A stretch of DNA of 64,000 bases, from the NCBI RefSeq assembly GCF_010727605.1, contig NZ_AP022568.1, forward strand, positions 3,224,001-3,288,000, written 5' to 3'. Shown one piece after another: positions 25,988 to 36,797 of the stretch. This DNA comes from Mycobacterium simiae (lineage in GTDB: Bacteria > Actinomycetota > Actinomycetes > Mycobacteriales > Mycobacteriaceae). Each line of letters begins with the position of its first letter. Positions within the stretch are counted from its first letter, which is position 1. The notes under the pieces were generated by a model. That model worked only from the letters and a program-made list of their open reading frames with translations. It was not told where the DNA came from and did not search any database. Made by a program: the position numbers and the translations under genes.

Positions 25988-27700
25988 TCAGGCGGACGGT
26001 GCGGCGGGTTCTGGGTCTACCGGGGGCTCCGGCCGCTTCATCGGCAGGAACGCCGCCGGAATGATCGTCACGACGATCAATGCGACGGCGACCACGAATA
26101 CGGTGGTGTAGGCGTGCGAAAAGGCTTGCGCCACACTGGCCCCGAAGTCAGGGCCCAAACCCTTCCATGCGCTGTCCGCGGATTCGACCGGAAGGCGCCG
26201 TCCGCTGCTCTGTTGTTGCGCCGCCACCAACTTGTTCGCCGTGATCAGGCTTTCGTTGTGGTTGAACAGCTGAGTCAGGATCACCGTCATCAACGCGGCC
26301 CCAATCGACCCGCTCACCTGCTGGTTGACGGTCACCAGCGTGGTGCCGCGGGCCACCTGGTGCGGAGCCAGGGACTGAAGCACCGCCGCCGACAGTGGCG
26401 ACGTGGTGCAGCCGACGCCGAGTCCCATGACCGACAATCCGATCAGCAGCACCGGGGAAAAGGCGGCCTGCGTCGCGACACCGTAGGTGAAGATACCCAG
26501 GCCGATCGCCATGGCCGGTAGCCCGACCAGCACCACTTTGCCAGGTCCGTGTTTGTCCATGAATGCGCCGGCGAGCGGCATCGTCAATACGGCACCCAGG
26601 CCGACCGGTACTAAATGCATCCCGGACTCCATCGGGGTCTGATGCATGACGAGCTGGAAATAGCTCGGAACCAGCAAGCCGACGCCGACAAACGGGGCAC
26701 CGAATACCAGCAGGGCCAAATTGGCGTGTGTCACCACGCGGTTTTTGAACAAGCGCAGGTCTATGAGCGGGTGCTGCACGCGAAAGGAGTGAAACACAAA
26801 TGCCGCGACCAATACCAGCCCGGCGATTGTCGGTGCCAGCACGTACCGATTGAGGATCGTGCCCTGCGCCGGCACCGACGACACCCCGGCCAGGAACAAG
26901 GTGACGCCGGGAGGTAGCAGCAGCACGCTGACGATGTCGAGCGCCTCCGCGGGCGCCGGCCGATCTTTCGGAAAGGTGAGGGCGGCCAGCGCCACCGCGA
27001 GCAGGCCGATCGGCAGGTTGACCAGAAAAATCCACTGCCAGCCGTAGGCGCCGACCAACCACCCGCCCAGGATTGGCCCGCCGATCGGCCCCAGCAAAAT
27101 CGGGATGCCGCCGATCGCCATCAGACGGCCCACCCGCTTCGGGCCGGCCTCGTGGGTGAGGATCACGAAGCTCACCGGCATCAACATGCCGCCACCGATG
27201 CCTTGCACTACTCGAAATATGATCAGCAGCACGATGTTTGGTGCTATCGCACATAGCAGCGAGCCCACCATGAACAGCAGAACCGAGCCGATGAAAAGTC
27301 GTTTGGTGCCGAACCTGTCGGCGGCCCATCCCGTTATCGGTATCACGGTGGCAAACGCCAACATGTAGGCCGCGACCGTCCACGACACGACCGCCTGATC
27401 GGAATTGAATTGGGTGACGAAGGTGCCCTGGGCGACCGCGACCACCGTGCTGTCCAGCACCGCCATGATGCAGGCCAGTCCGCACACGAAGACGATGCGA
27501 AGCATCTTGGCGTCGAGCTTGTCGGGATAGTCCTGGTCGCTCGCAGCCTGAACTTGGGGGGACGGTTGCGGCGTCGCGACCCTGGGAGCTGTGGAACGCG
27601 CTCGTCCCATGGCGTCGCTGAGCATGCGGCTGAGCATATCGAGGCCGTTCTGTTGTGTGGGAGCTTTGGGTATACCCACGGCGCTCAACTGCGCATTCAT
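25988..27700 (-). CDS. EmrB/QacA-type MFS drug exporter, copy 1
   Basis: A 570-aa major facilitator with about 14 membrane segments (DHA2 family), a proton-driven exporter of hydrophobic compounds. Motif A between TM2 and TM3 reads GWAADRFGTKRLF, and the TM5 motif C region GPIGGPILGGWL is intact. The first 65 residues are soluble and polar. The C terminus ends in a Pro/Glu-rich cytosolic tail. It lies 83 bases downstream of a close paralogue on the same strand; the two share long stretches such as NSDQAVV and FRVVQG and nearly identical layouts. One exporter (emrB, Rv0783c) occupies this place in M. tuberculosis as I recall. The substrate is unknown. Confidence 0.9.
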   Translation of the reverse strand: MNAQLSAVGIPKAPTQQNGLDMLSRMLSDAMGRARSTAPRVATPQPSPQVQAASDQDYPDKLDAKMLRIVFVCGLACIMAVLDSTVVAVAQGTFVTQFNSDQAVVSWTVAAYMLAFATVIPITGWAADRFGTKRLFIGSVLLFMVGSLLCAIAPNIVLLIIFRVVQGIGGGMLMPVSFVILTHEAGPKRVGRLMAIGGIPILLGPIGGPILGGWLVGAYGWQWIFLVNLPIGLLAVALAALTFPKDRPAPAEALDIVSVLLLPPGVTLFLAGVSSVPAQGTILNRYVLAPTIAGLVLVAAFVFHSFRVQHPLIDLRLFKNRVVTHANLALLVFGAPFVGVGLLVPSYFQLVMHQTPMESGMHLVPVGLGAVLTMPLAGAFMDKHGPGKVVLVGLPAMAIGLGIFTYGVATQAAFSPVLLIGLSVMGLGVGCTTSPLSAAVLQSLAPHQVARGTTLVTVNQQVSGSIGAALMTVILTQLFNHNESLITANKLVAAQQQSSGRRLPVESADSAWKGLGPDFGASVAQAFSHAYTTVFVVAVALIVVTIIPAAFLPMKRPEPPVDPEPAAPSA

Positions 27701-27783
27701 CGCGCGCGACCGGGACGAAGCTCCAGCTCACGGGCGCGGCGGTGGAGATAACGGCGGCGGACAGCGCACACCGGGCTGGACGG

Positions 27784-29433
27784 CTATTGGGCGGCGGTCT
27801 GGATGGCCGGTTTTTTCGGCAGAAATGCTGCCGGGACGATGGTGAATGCCACGACGATGACTGCCACCACAAACACCGTCGTATAGGCATGCGAAAGGTC
27901 GTGCAAAAGATTGGCGGAAAAGCCCGGCGCGAGCGATTCGGGCGGTATTTGAGACGGGTCGACCGGCACCCCGGAAATTGCGGCCTTTTGCTGCAACGCC
28001 GCCAATTTATTCGCCGCGACGATGTCGTGGCTGCGGTTGAACTGATTCGTCAAAATCATCGCCATCAGCGCGGTCCCCAGCGACCCGCCCACCTGGTGGC
28101 TCACGCTCATCAGCGTCGTTCCGCGAGCGATCTGATGTGGCGCCAAGGCCTGCACGGACGCGACCGAGAGCGGCATCATCGTGCACCCCATCCCCAGGCC
28201 CATGATCGCCAGCGCAACCAACAGGATCGGCTGGTATGCGGCGTGCCTGGCTACACCGAAGGCGAAGGCGCCCAGGCCGGCGATGATCATCGCGATGCCG
28301 GCCAACACGAACTTCCCCGGTCCTTGCCGGTCCACCAGTGGTCCGGCCAGTCGCATGGTCAGCATGGCACCGAGGCCTTGCGGGATGAGGTGCACGCCGG
28401 CTTGCATCGGGCTCTGGTGCAGCACCTGCTGCAGATAGCTCGGAAGCAGCAGGCCGGCACCGAAGAAAGCCGCGGCGAATAGCAGCATTGTCACGTTGGC
28501 CTGAGTCAGTACCGGGTTCTGATACAACCGCAGATCGATCAGCGGGTGATCCGCGCGACGCAACGCGTGCACGACGAACGCGGCGATGAGCAGCAACCCG
28601 ATCGTCGCCGGCAGCACCACGCGACGGTCGGCGACCGTCCCGCAGTGCGGGATGGAGGAGACTCCGAACAAGAACGTGGCCAATCCCGGGGAGAGCAGCA
28701 ATCCGCCAACGACGTCGAACGTCTCCGAACGCGCCGGTTGATCCTTGGGGAACACGATGCCCGCCAGCACCAGCGTTGCCAGTCCGATCGGCAGGTTGAT
28801 CAGGAAGATCCACCGCCAGCTGGAGGTGTCGATCAACCACCCGCCCAGGATTGGCCCGGCGATCGGCGCAAGCAGCATGGGAATACTCAGAATCGACATC
28901 AGCCGCCCGAGCCGTCCCGGGCCTGCTTCCCGGGTCATGATCATGAATCCCAGCGGCATCAGCATGCCACCGCTGACACCTTGCACCACCCGAAATACGA
29001 TGAGCTGCACAATTGTTGACGCCACCGCGCATAGCAGTGACCCCAGTACGAACGCCACCACGGAGCCCATGAAGAGTCGTTTGGTGCCGAACCGGTCGGC
29101 GGCCCACCCGGCCAATGGAATGACGGTTGCCAACCCGAGCGTGTAGCCGGTCATCGTCCATGCGACGACGGCTTGGTCGGAGTTGAACTCGGTGATGAAG
29201 GTGCGTTGCGCGACGGTGACGACGGTGACATCGAGTATCGCCATGATGGCCGCGAGCAGGCAGACGCCCGAAATCCGCAGCAGCGGCGCGTCCAATTTGT
29301 CCGGATAAACTCGTTCGCCGGCGCCCAGCAACCCAGTGTGGGTGGCGGGCGGTGCGGCGTCGCCCGCCGCGGAACGGGCCTTCTCCATGACGTTGCTTAG
29401 CATATCGAATCGATTTCGAGCCGGGGCTGGCAT
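27784..29433 (-). CDS. EmrB/QacA-type MFS drug exporter, copy 2
   Basis: A 549-aa DHA2-family exporter, paralogous to the gene at 25988-27700 along its whole length. It has about 14 membrane segments, motif A GWAADRFGTKRLF and motif C-like AGPILGGWL. The short N-terminal soluble region begins NRFDMLSNVMEKARS, echoing GLDMLSRMLSDAMGRARS in the other copy. AGGAAG precedes the ATG at 29433. Upstream lies a plus-strand deacetylase-like gene with 153 bases between. No regulator is adjacent on this side. It is probably a drug or lipid exporter, but the substrate cannot be read. Confidence 0.9.
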   Translation of the reverse strand: MPAPARNRFDMLSNVMEKARSAAGDAAPPATHTGLLGAGERVYPDKLDAPLLRISGVCLLAAIMAILDVTVVTVAQRTFITEFNSDQAVVAWTMTGYTLGLATVIPLAGWAADRFGTKRLFMGSVVAFVLGSLLCAVASTIVQLIVFRVVQGVSGGMLMPLGFMIMTREAGPGRLGRLMSILSIPMLLAPIAGPILGGWLIDTSSWRWIFLINLPIGLATLVLAGIVFPKDQPARSETFDVVGGLLLSPGLATFLFGVSSIPHCGTVADRRVVLPATIGLLLIAAFVVHALRRADHPLIDLRLYQNPVLTQANVTMLLFAAAFFGAGLLLPSYLQQVLHQSPMQAGVHLIPQGLGAMLTMRLAGPLVDRQGPGKFVLAGIAMIIAGLGAFAFGVARHAAYQPILLVALAIMGLGMGCTMMPLSVASVQALAPHQIARGTTLMSVSHQVGGSLGTALMAMILTNQFNRSHDIVAANKLAALQQKAAISGVPVDPSQIPPESLAPGFSANLLHDLSHAYTTVFVVAVIVVAFTIVPAAFLPKKPAIQTAAQ

Positions 29434-29586
29434 GTGTTTGCTCGCTTCCTAGGGCGTTGTGGCCGGTGGTCCGGTAGCAGGCGGCACGCGTCGAGCGCAC
29501 CATGGCGTCCGTTGGTTGCGTGGATATATGCCTCTCGTCTGCGTGTCCTTCACCGTCCCGACACCTGAGCTGGTCAAACTTCGGTC

Positions 29587-30291
29587 GTGGCTGGAAAATT
29601 GATCGTCTCGGTCTCGGGGATTGGCGAGCGCACCCTCGATGACGTCGAGGCGTTCTGCGCCCAAATGGACGCCCGCCGGGTGCCCGTGTCGTTGCTGGTG
29701 GCGCCGCGCCTATCCGGTGACTACCGACTTGACCGCGATCCGCGCACCGTCGAATGGCTGGCGGCCCGCCGCGCCGGAGGGGACGCAATCGTCCTGCACG
29801 GCTACGACGATGCGGCGAGCAAGAAACGACGCGGTGAGTTCGCCATGTTGCGGGCGCATGAGGCCAACCTGCGGCTGATGGCGGCCGACCGCGTGCTCGA
29901 GCACATCGGCCTGCGCACCCGGCTGTTCGCGGCACCGGGCTGGACAGTGTCGCCGGGCGTGGTGAAGGCATTGCCTCACAACGGCTTTCGATTGCTTGCT
30001 GATCTACACGGCGTCACCGACCTGGTCCGGCACAGCACCGTCCGGGCCCGGGTGCTGGGCATCGGCGAAGGCTTTTTGACCGAGCCGTGGTGGTGCCGCA
30101 TGGTGGTGCTGTCGGCCGAGCGGATCGCACGACGTGGTGGAATCGTGCGGGTCGCAGTCGCGGCGCGGCAATTGCGCAAACCCGGCCCACTGCAAACAAT
30201 GCTCGATGCCGTCGACTTGGCCTCGATGCACGGCTGCGTGCCCACCGTGTATCGGTGGCGACCCGACAGGGCGATTCTGGACGCGGCCTGA
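29587..30291 (+). CDS. DUF2334-like polysaccharide deacetylase-fold protein
   Basis: A 234-aa protein related in position to Rv0784. The motif order resembles the DUF2334 branch of the NodB/polysaccharide deacetylase fold: KLIVSVSGIGERTLDDVEAF at the start, a GDAIVLHGYDDAAS metal-site-like loop at about 65-78, and LFAAPGWTVSPG near 117. The second acidic residue usual at the first strand of deacetylases is not obvious, so enzymatic activity is uncertain. The start is GTG; an alternative is hard to exclude because no ribosome site is visible. No signal peptide is present. It is followed 49 bases later by a flavin dehydrogenase on the same strand. Confidence 0.75.
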   Translation: MAGKLIVSVSGIGERTLDDVEAFCAQMDARRVPVSLLVAPRLSGDYRLDRDPRTVEWLAARRAGGDAIVLHGYDDAASKKRRGEFAMLRAHEANLRLMAADRVLEHIGLRTRLFAAPGWTVSPGVVKALPHNGFRLLADLHGVTDLVRHSTVRARVLGIGEGFLTEPWWCRMVVLSAERIARRGGIVRVAVAARQLRKPGPLQTMLDAVDLASMHGCVPTVYRWRPDRAILDAA

Positions 30292-30340
30292 GCAAGCCGA
30301 CTGATCTCCCGGTGGGTTGCGGCCACTACGCTCTTCGGAC

Positions 30341-32008
30341 ATGAGCGATTCTTCGGCGGCGGGTTTCGCCGCTGACGCGATCATTGTCGGGGCCGGGCTG
30401 TCGGGGTTGGTGGCCGCGTGTGAGCTGGTGGACCGCGGTTTGCGGGTGCTTGTTGTCGACCAGGAGAACAGCGCCAATCTGGGTGGGCAGGCGTTCTGGT
30501 CGTTCGGCGGCCTATTCTTCGTGGACAGCCCCGAGCAGCGGCGGCTGGGTATTCGGGACAGTCACGAGCTTGCCCTGCAGGACTGGTTGGGCACAGCGGC
30601 TTTCGATCGCGAAGAGGACTACTGGCCAAGGCAATGGGCGCACGCCTACGTGGATTTCGCCGCGGGCGAGAAGCGCAGCTGGCTGCGGGAGCGCGGTCTG
30701 AAGCTCTTTCCGTTGGTCGGATGGGCCGAGCGCGGTGGTTACAACGCTCAGGGGCACGGCAATTCCGTCCCCCGATTCCACATCACCTGGGGCACCGGGC
30801 CGGCGCTGGTCGACATCTTCGCTCGTCGGTTGCGGGATCGCTCCACGGTCCGATTCGCGCACCGGCATCAAGTCGACGAGCTGATCGTCGAGGGCAACGC
30901 GGTAACCGGCGTGCGGGGCACCGTTTTAGAGCCATCGGCCGAGCCGCGCGGCAGACCGTCGTCGCGGAAAGGGTTGGGTCAGTTCGAATTCCGTGCTTCC
31001 GCGGTGATCGTGACCAGCGGAGGCATCGGCGGCAACCACGATCTGGTGCGCAAGAACTGGCCCGAACGAATGGGCCGGGTGCCCGAGCAGCTGCTCAGCG
31101 GGGTGCCGGCGCACGTGGACGGCCGGATGATCGGTATTTCCCAGCGGGCCGGAGCCCGGGTGATCAACCCGGACCGGATGTGGCACTACACCGAGGGCAT
31201 CACCAACTACGACCCGATCTGGCCGCTGCATGGCATCCGCATCATCCCCGGACCGTCGTCGCTGTGGCTGGACGCGACCGGCAACCGGTTGCCGGTTCCG
31301 CTGTATCCCGGCTTCGACACCCTCGGTACGTGCGAATACATCACCAAATCCGGGTACGACTACACCTGGTTCATCTTGAACGCCAAGATCATTGAGAAAG
31401 AGTTCGCACTTTCCGGGCAGGAACAGAATCCGGATCTGACCGGCCAGAGTGTGCGGGCGCTGCTGCGCAACAGGGTTAGTTCCGGTCCGCCTGGTCCGGT
31501 GCAAGCATTCGTCGACCGAGGGGTCGACTTTGTCAGCGCAGACTCGTTGCGCGAGTTGGTAACCGGGATGAACAAGCTGCCGAATGTGGTCCCGCTGGAC
31601 TATGCGACGGTGGCGGCCGAGGTCACCGCCCGCGATCGCGAGGTGGCCAACAACTTCACGAAGGACGGTCAGATCACCGCGATTCGTGCGGCCCGCGGAT
31701 ACCTCGGCGACCGGCTGGGCCGGGTAGTGCCGCCACACCGGCTGACCGACCCGAAGGCCGGTCCGCTGATTGCCGTCAAACTGCACATACTCACGCGAAA
31801 GACCTTGGGCGGCATCGAGACTGATCTGGATGGGCGTGTTCTCAAAGCCGGTGGCACTGCGCTGGCCGGACTGTACGCGGCCGGCGAGGTTGCCGGTTTC
31901 GGTGGCGGCGGGGTGCACGGCTATCGAGCCTTGGAGGGCACATTTTTGGGCGGCTGCATCTTCAGCGGCCGGGCTGCCGGCCGCGGCGCCGCCGGCGACA
32001 TAACCTAG
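30341..32008 (+). CDS. FAD-binding dehydrogenase (fumarate reductase / KstD-like)
   Basis: A 555-aa flavoprotein of the succinate dehydrogenase/fumarate reductase flavoprotein superfamily. The FAD Rossmann motif GAGLSG is at residues 17-22 with the ribose-binding acid at about 40. The C-terminal FAD region reads GLYAAGEVAGFGGGGVHGYRALEGTFLGGCIFSG-like, covering the last 60 residues. I start it at the ATG at 30341 (MSDSSAAGF), 8 bases after TACGCT, so it may be leaderless; an in-frame ATG at 30317 is less likely. It matches Rv0785, whose relatives are often called 3-ketosteroid dehydrogenase-like. The substrate is unproven. It is convergent with the metallo-hydrolase gene. Confidence 0.9.
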   Translation: MSDSSAAGFAADAIIVGAGLSGLVAACELVDRGLRVLVVDQENSANLGGQAFWSFGGLFFVDSPEQRRLGIRDSHELALQDWLGTAAFDREEDYWPRQWAHAYVDFAAGEKRSWLRERGLKLFPLVGWAERGGYNAQGHGNSVPRFHITWGTGPALVDIFARRLRDRSTVRFAHRHQVDELIVEGNAVTGVRGTVLEPSAEPRGRPSSRKGLGQFEFRASAVIVTSGGIGGNHDLVRKNWPERMGRVPEQLLSGVPAHVDGRMIGISQRAGARVINPDRMWHYTEGITNYDPIWPLHGIRIIPGPSSLWLDATGNRLPVPLYPGFDTLGTCEYITKSGYDYTWFILNAKIIEKEFALSGQEQNPDLTGQSVRALLRNRVSSGPPGPVQAFVDRGVDFVSADSLRELVTGMNKLPNVVPLDYATVAAEVTARDREVANNFTKDGQITAIRAARGYLGDRLGRVVPPHRLTDPKAGPLIAVKLHILTRKTLGGIETDLDGRVLKAGGTALAGLYAAGEVAGFGGGGVHGYRALEGTFLGGCIFSGRAAGRGAAGDIT

Positions 32009-32033
32009 TCCGGCGGTTCGCCATCGGCGCAGA

Positions 32034-32672
32034 TTAGAAGGTGACCCCGGATTCTTCGGGCAGCACCTGGAAATCGGTGTCGGTCATCTCGGTGAAGCGG
32101 CTGTAGTAGATACCGCGCGCCTCGGGTGCGACGATGCCCTGGTGAATGGGTACCGCGCGGGCCGGAGCGACCGCGCGCAGGTAGTCGATGGCCTCGGCGA
32201 TCTTCATCCATGGCGCTGCGGCCGGTGCGGCCAACACATCCACTGGCTCGTCGGGCACGAACAGCGCGTCACCGGGGTGCATCAGCCGGGCACGGTGGTC
32301 CCCATCATCCACCAGATACGAAATATTCTCTATCACAGGGATTTCCGGGTGAATGGTTGCGTGCCTGCCCCCGACGGCCCGAATAGTCAGCTCCCCGATC
32401 TGCAGCTCGTCACCCACGTGTACGACCTCGAACGGCGCGTCCAGCTGTGCCGCCGTCTGCGAATCGGTATATAGCGCGGCGCCGGGATTGGCCTCGAGCA
32501 GCGCCGGCAACCGCGTCGGGTCGACATGATCCGGGTGCTGGTGGGTGATCAGAATGGCGGACAAACCGGTGATTCCCTCGAAGCCGTGCGCGAAGGTACC
32601 GGGATCGAAGAGCAAGCTAGTGTGGTCGAACTCGGCAAGTAGGCAGGAATGCCCGAAATGCGTCAGTTGCAT
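32034..32672 (-). CDS. Metallo-beta-lactamase fold hydrolase (UPF0173-like)
   Basis: A 212-aa metal-dependent hydrolase. It begins MQLTHFGHSCLLAEF and has the zinc motif THQHPDHVDP (HxHxDH) at about 57-66. GGRHATIHPEIPV gives a further His, and LMHPGDALF a conserved His/Asp pair. There is no signal peptide, so it is cytosolic. The open frame extends upstream to 32954 but that part is antisense to the next gene; the ATG at 32672 is the family start. It is divergent from the secreted-protein gene, with 32 bases between starts. It corresponds to Rv0786c. The substrate is unknown. Confidence 0.9.
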   Translation of the reverse strand: MQLTHFGHSCLLAEFDHTSLLFDPGTFAHGFEGITGLSAILITHQHPDHVDPTRLPALLEANPGAALYTDSQTAAQLDAPFEVVHVGDELQIGELTIRAVGGRHATIHPEIPVIENISYLVDDGDHRARLMHPGDALFVPDEPVDVLAAPAAAPWMKIAEAIDYLRAVAPARAVPIHQGIVAPEARGIYYSRFTEMTDTDFQVLPEESGVTF

Positions 32673-32704
32673 GTCTACGATTGTGCCCTGACGGGGGTGG
32701 TCGT

Positions 32705-33382
32705 GTGCGGGTAGTTTTCGCGACGATACTTCTCGCCGGCGGCCTGGTGGCGGGCGTTGTATTCGTGGTTCCCGCGCCGGCCGAACCGGAGACTTGCCCA
32801 CCGGTGTGCGACCAAATCCCCGCGAGCGCATGGATCCAGCAGAGCGCGATTCCGCTGAACTCGCCGTATAACTGGCCTGTGCTGGCGGGGCGGGCGGTGC
32901 AGACGACGGCGACCAGGCCGGGCCCCCGGTTTCGGTTCGAGGAGCTGTGCGCAACGCTGCCGCGCCCGCAGGACCCGCGCGACTCGGCGGTCACGGCCCG
33001 CGCGACGGTGGTCCAGCCCGACGGGCAGTGGCAGCTGCAGGCCCAGATCCTGCACTGGCGTGGCGACACGGCACGTGGCGGCGCCATCGCGGCCTCGGTG
33101 TTCGCCAACGCCGTCGCGGTGCTGCGCGCCTGCCAGCAGGGGGCGCCGCTGCAATCACCGTCGATCACCACCGATGAGACGAACCGGATGGCCGCGGTCA
33201 TCAGCGGACCGGTGATCATGCACACCTACCTGATCGCGCACGTCGCGAGCAGCACGATCAGCGAGCTGACGCTGTGGTCGTCCGGGCCGCCCCAGGTGTC
33301 CTGGCCGTCGATGCCCGACACCAAACCGTTGGACGCGATGACGGCGCCGCTGTGCGAGGCGTATATCGCGTCCTGTCCGTAA
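32705..33382 (+). CDS. Secreted or lipid-anchored mycobacterial protein of unknown function
   Basis: A protein of about 225 aa with a clear signal sequence: basic start MRVVF, hydrophobic core ATILLAGGLVAGVVFVV, then PAPAEPETC. Cleavage after the Ala-Pro region is likely; the Cys soon after is not in a perfect lipobox. The mature part has paired cysteines (CPPVCDQIP and a C-terminal CEAYIASC) and looks extracellular. No enzymatic motif is recognised. The GTG start at 32705 is chosen because it places the signal sequence correctly; a TTG at 32681 is also in frame. It lies between the Rv0786c and purS equivalents, as Rv0787 does. Confidence 0.78.
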   Translation: MRVVFATILLAGGLVAGVVFVVPAPAEPETCPPVCDQIPASAWIQQSAIPLNSPYNWPVLAGRAVQTTATRPGPRFRFEELCATLPRPQDPRDSAVTARATVVQPDGQWQLQAQILHWRGDTARGGAIAASVFANAVAVLRACQQGAPLQSPSITTDETNRMAAVISGPVIMHTYLIAHVASSTISELTLWSSGPPQVSWPSMPDTKPLDAMTAPLCEAYIASCP

Positions 33383-33457
33383 GCGCCGCAGGTCACGCGA
33401 AGGCCAGGGCCCCCCGGTAGAGTTGGGTCCGGTAGCAAATCGTCAGGAGGGACGCCG

Positions 33458-33697
33458 GTGGCACGGGTGGTCGTCAATGTGATGCCCAAAGCGGAGATTC
33501 TCGACCCGCAGGGACAGGCGATTGTCGGCGCGCTGGGCCGACTCGGCCATCCCGGAATTTCAGACGTCCGGCAAGGCAAAAGGTTTGAGCTGGAAATCGA
33601 CGATTCCGTCGATGATTCCGCGCTCGCCGAAATCGCGGAATCCTTGCTGGCCAACACCGTGATCGAGGACTGGTCCATCAGCCGGGAAGCGCTGTGA
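33458..33697 (+). CDS. purS: FGAM synthase subunit PurS
   Basis: A 79-aa protein, the small bridging subunit of the three-part phosphoribosylformylglycinamidine synthase (PurL-PurQ-PurS). It carries the typical [22 protein letters not shown] start and ends with the FELEIDD strand. The GTG start has AGGAGGG about 8 bases upstream, so unlike several other pur genes here it is translated from a leader. A TAGAGT -10-like box at 33418-33423 fits a start of transcription near 33430. Its stop overlaps the purQ start (GTGA). It corresponds to Rv0787A. Confidence 0.95.
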   Translation: MARVVVNVMPKAEILDPQGQAIVGALGRLGHPGISDVRQGKRFELEIDDSVDDSALAEIAESLLANTVIEDWSISREAL

Positions 33698-34368
33698 GCG
33701 CGCGGATCGGCGTCATCACCTTCCCCGGGACACTCGACGACGTCGACGCCGCTCGCGCGGTGCGCCGCGTCGGCGCGGAGGCGGTCAGCCTCTGGCATGC
33801 CGACGCCGACCTGAAGAAGGTTGACGCGGTGGTGGTGCCGGGCGGTTTTTCCTACGGCGACTACCTGCGGGCCGGCGCGATCGCCAGGTTCGCCCCGGTG
33901 ATGTCCGAAGTGATCCACGCTGCACGCGCAGGAATGCCGGTGTTGGGAATTTGCAACGGCTTTCAGGTGCTCTGCGAGAGCAGGCTGCTGCCGGGGGCGC
34001 TGGCTCGCAACGCGGGTCTGCACTTCGTCTGCCGCGACGTGTGGTTGCGGGTCGCCTCCAACACGACCTCATGGACGTCACGCTTCGCTGCCGACGCCGA
34101 TCTGCTGATTCCGCTCAAATCGGGTGAAGGGCGCTATGTCGCGCCGGACGATGTGCTCGACGAACTCGAGGGCGAGGGACGCGTGGTGTTTCGCTACCAC
34201 GACAACATCAACGGTTCGATGCGCGGCATCGCGGGGATCAGCTCGGCCAACGGTCGGGTGGTCGGGCTGATGCCGCATCCCGAGCATGCGATCGAGGCGT
34301 TGACGGGGCCGTCCGACGACGGGTTGGGGCTGTTCTATTCAGCCCTGGACGCCGTCTTGACTGCCTGA
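33694..34368 (+). CDS. purQ: FGAM synthase glutaminase subunit PurQ
   Basis: A 224-aa class I glutamine amidotransferase. It releases ammonia from glutamine and passes it to PurL in the fourth step of purine synthesis. The nucleophile elbow reads [11 protein letters not shown] at about 85-95, with the catalytic Cys in GICNG. The His-Glu pair is in [10 protein letters not shown] near residue 193. [14 protein letters not shown] is the conserved substrate loop. It is coupled to purS by a 4-base overlap. Its last 30 bases are antisense to the end of the wax ester synthase-like gene. It corresponds to Rv0788. Confidence 0.97.
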   Translation: MSARIGVITFPGTLDDVDAARAVRRVGAEAVSLWHADADLKKVDAVVVPGGFSYGDYLRAGAIARFAPVMSEVIHAARAGMPVLGICNGFQVLCESRLLPGALARNAGLHFVCRDVWLRVASNTTSWTSRFAADADLLIPLKSGEGRYVAPDDVLDELEGEGRVVFRYHDNINGSMRGIAGISSANGRVVGLMPHPEHAIEALTGPSDDGLGLFYSALDAVLTA

Positions 34369-35754
34369 CCCTACCGAAATGCCTGCGGCTCTGCGTAATT
34401 CGGCGAATGCTTCGGTCATCGCATCCGTTGCCTCGTGTGGATCGTTAAAGGTCTGGTCATCGGTGAGCACCGCGATCCCGAGCTGATCGACGTAGCTCCA
34501 CACCGTGATGTTGACTGGGGCCCCCGGCGAGAGCACTCCGGTGGAGTAGATCTCGGTCACCGCGGCGCCGCCGAAATGCCCGCGCTTGCGCGGGCCCACC
34601 ACGCTGGACACCGCCACATTCATCAGCCGGTTGGGCATGTCATGCTGACCGAGCCAGCGAAACGCGGTCGGGGCGAACGCCGTCGGCAGATACGCCATCA
34701 TCCGGCCGTAGAGTGCCGGGCCCATGATCTCGTGGTCCTCTTTGGCAATCGAGGTCGCCAGCGAAACCAGCCGTGCCCGCTTGGCGGGGTCGTCGATGTG
34801 CACCGGCAGCGAGATCATCAGCCCGCTGATCTCGTTGCCGGTGATGCGTTGGGACTTGTCGGTCGCGGTGGGCACCGATGCTATGAGCGGCCGGTCGGCC
34901 CGGCCGTCGTAGTTCAACAACAGCGTGCGCAAGCCCCCGGTCGCAATCGCCAGTACCGTGTCGTTGACGGTGATGCCCAACGCCTTGGCCGTTGCCTTGA
35001 CGTCGGCCAGCGGCAGCGGCGCGCTGGCGAACCGTCGCTGCGGGGATACCACGTGATTCAGGAAGGTCCGCGGTGCGTCGAAGGTCTCGGCGAGATCGGG
35101 ATGTTGGCCCCGTTGCTTCCAGCGACGCCGCACCCGGCGCATGCCCAGCGCCACGTCCCGGATCAGGCCGGGTAGCTCGGCGATTTGCCGGACGTGATCT
35201 CGCGCTGCGGCACGCAGCAGCTCGCTCGTTGTCGCGGTGTGCCCCGCCTGGTCATTGTCATGTTCGTCTTGTGCCGAGCCCTCGATATCCATCGCGCGGG
35301 CGAGCAGGTTGACCGAGGCCACGCCGTCGGCCAACGCGTGGTGGATCTTTCCGATCAGCGCGTATCGGCCCCCGGCGAGCCCCTCGGCGAAGTGGAATTC
35401 CCACAGCGGGTGGTTGCGATCAAGCGGCGTGGAGGCCACCCGCCCGATGACTTCATCGAGTTGGCGGCGGCCACCCGGCGCCGGCACCTGTACTTGACGC
35501 AGGTGGTAGTCCAGGTCGAGGTCGCAATCTTCCTGCCACATCGGGTGATGGAGCTGCCAGGGGATATCGACGAGCTTGTAGCGCAACGGTTCGAGCAGAT
35601 GCAGCCGGCGCAGCACGTGGCGTTGAAAAGCCGCGAAGTTGAAGTCGCCGTCGCAGCCGGACGGGTCGAGGATCGCCACCTTGAGTGTGTGCGTGTGCAG
35701 GTTCGGCGTCTCGCTGTAAAGGAGCATGGCGTCCATGCCGTTGAGTCTTTTCAC
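34339..35754 (-). CDS. Wax ester synthase / diacylglycerol acyltransferase-like (WS/DGAT)
   Basis: A 471-aa bacterial WS/DGAT acyltransferase. It would join acyl-CoA to diacylglycerol or a fatty alcohol, making storage or envelope lipids. The active-site motif HHALADG is at His138-His139-x3-Asp143-Gly144, matching HHxxxDG. The start is GTG at 35754 ([16 protein letters not shown]), which fits the family N terminus; an upstream ATG adds 18 residues without support. [11 protein letters not shown] and a PLWEFHF segment are further family marks. I do not recall this gene beside purQ in M. tuberculosis. The last 9 codons overlap the purQ end on the other strand. Confidence 0.9.
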   Translation of the reverse strand: MKRLNGMDAMLLYSETPNLHTHTLKVAILDPSGCDGDFNFAAFQRHVLRRLHLLEPLRYKLVDIPWQLHHPMWQEDCDLDLDYHLRQVQVPAPGGRRQLDEVIGRVASTPLDRNHPLWEFHFAEGLAGGRYALIGKIHHALADGVASVNLLARAMDIEGSAQDEHDNDQAGHTATTSELLRAAARDHVRQIAELPGLIRDVALGMRRVRRRWKQRGQHPDLAETFDAPRTFLNHVVSPQRRFASAPLPLADVKATAKALGITVNDTVLAIATGGLRTLLLNYDGRADRPLIASVPTATDKSQRITGNEISGLMISLPVHIDDPAKRARLVSLATSIAKEDHEIMGPALYGRMMAYLPTAFAPTAFRWLGQHDMPNRLMNVAVSSVVGPRKRGHFGGAAVTEIYSTGVLSPGAPVNITVWSYVDQLGIAVLTDDQTFNDPHEATDAMTEAFAELRRAAGISVGSGSQDGVQG

Positions 35755-35787
35755 CCGCCCCCGTCTCGCCGTCCCGACGCGACCTGA

Positions 35788-36786
<999 letters not shown>

Positions 36787-36797
36787 GCGCCGCGCCG

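Noticed and set aside
26148..27890. Minus-strand open frame of 580 codons
   Set aside because: It is a shifted frame of the EmrB-type exporters on the same strand. Its translation has no membrane segments and is Arg/Gly-rich without motifs.
28007..29971. Minus-strand open frame of 654 codons
   Set aside because: Shadow frame across the second exporter and into the divergent deacetylase-like gene; low-complexity, Arg-rich translation.
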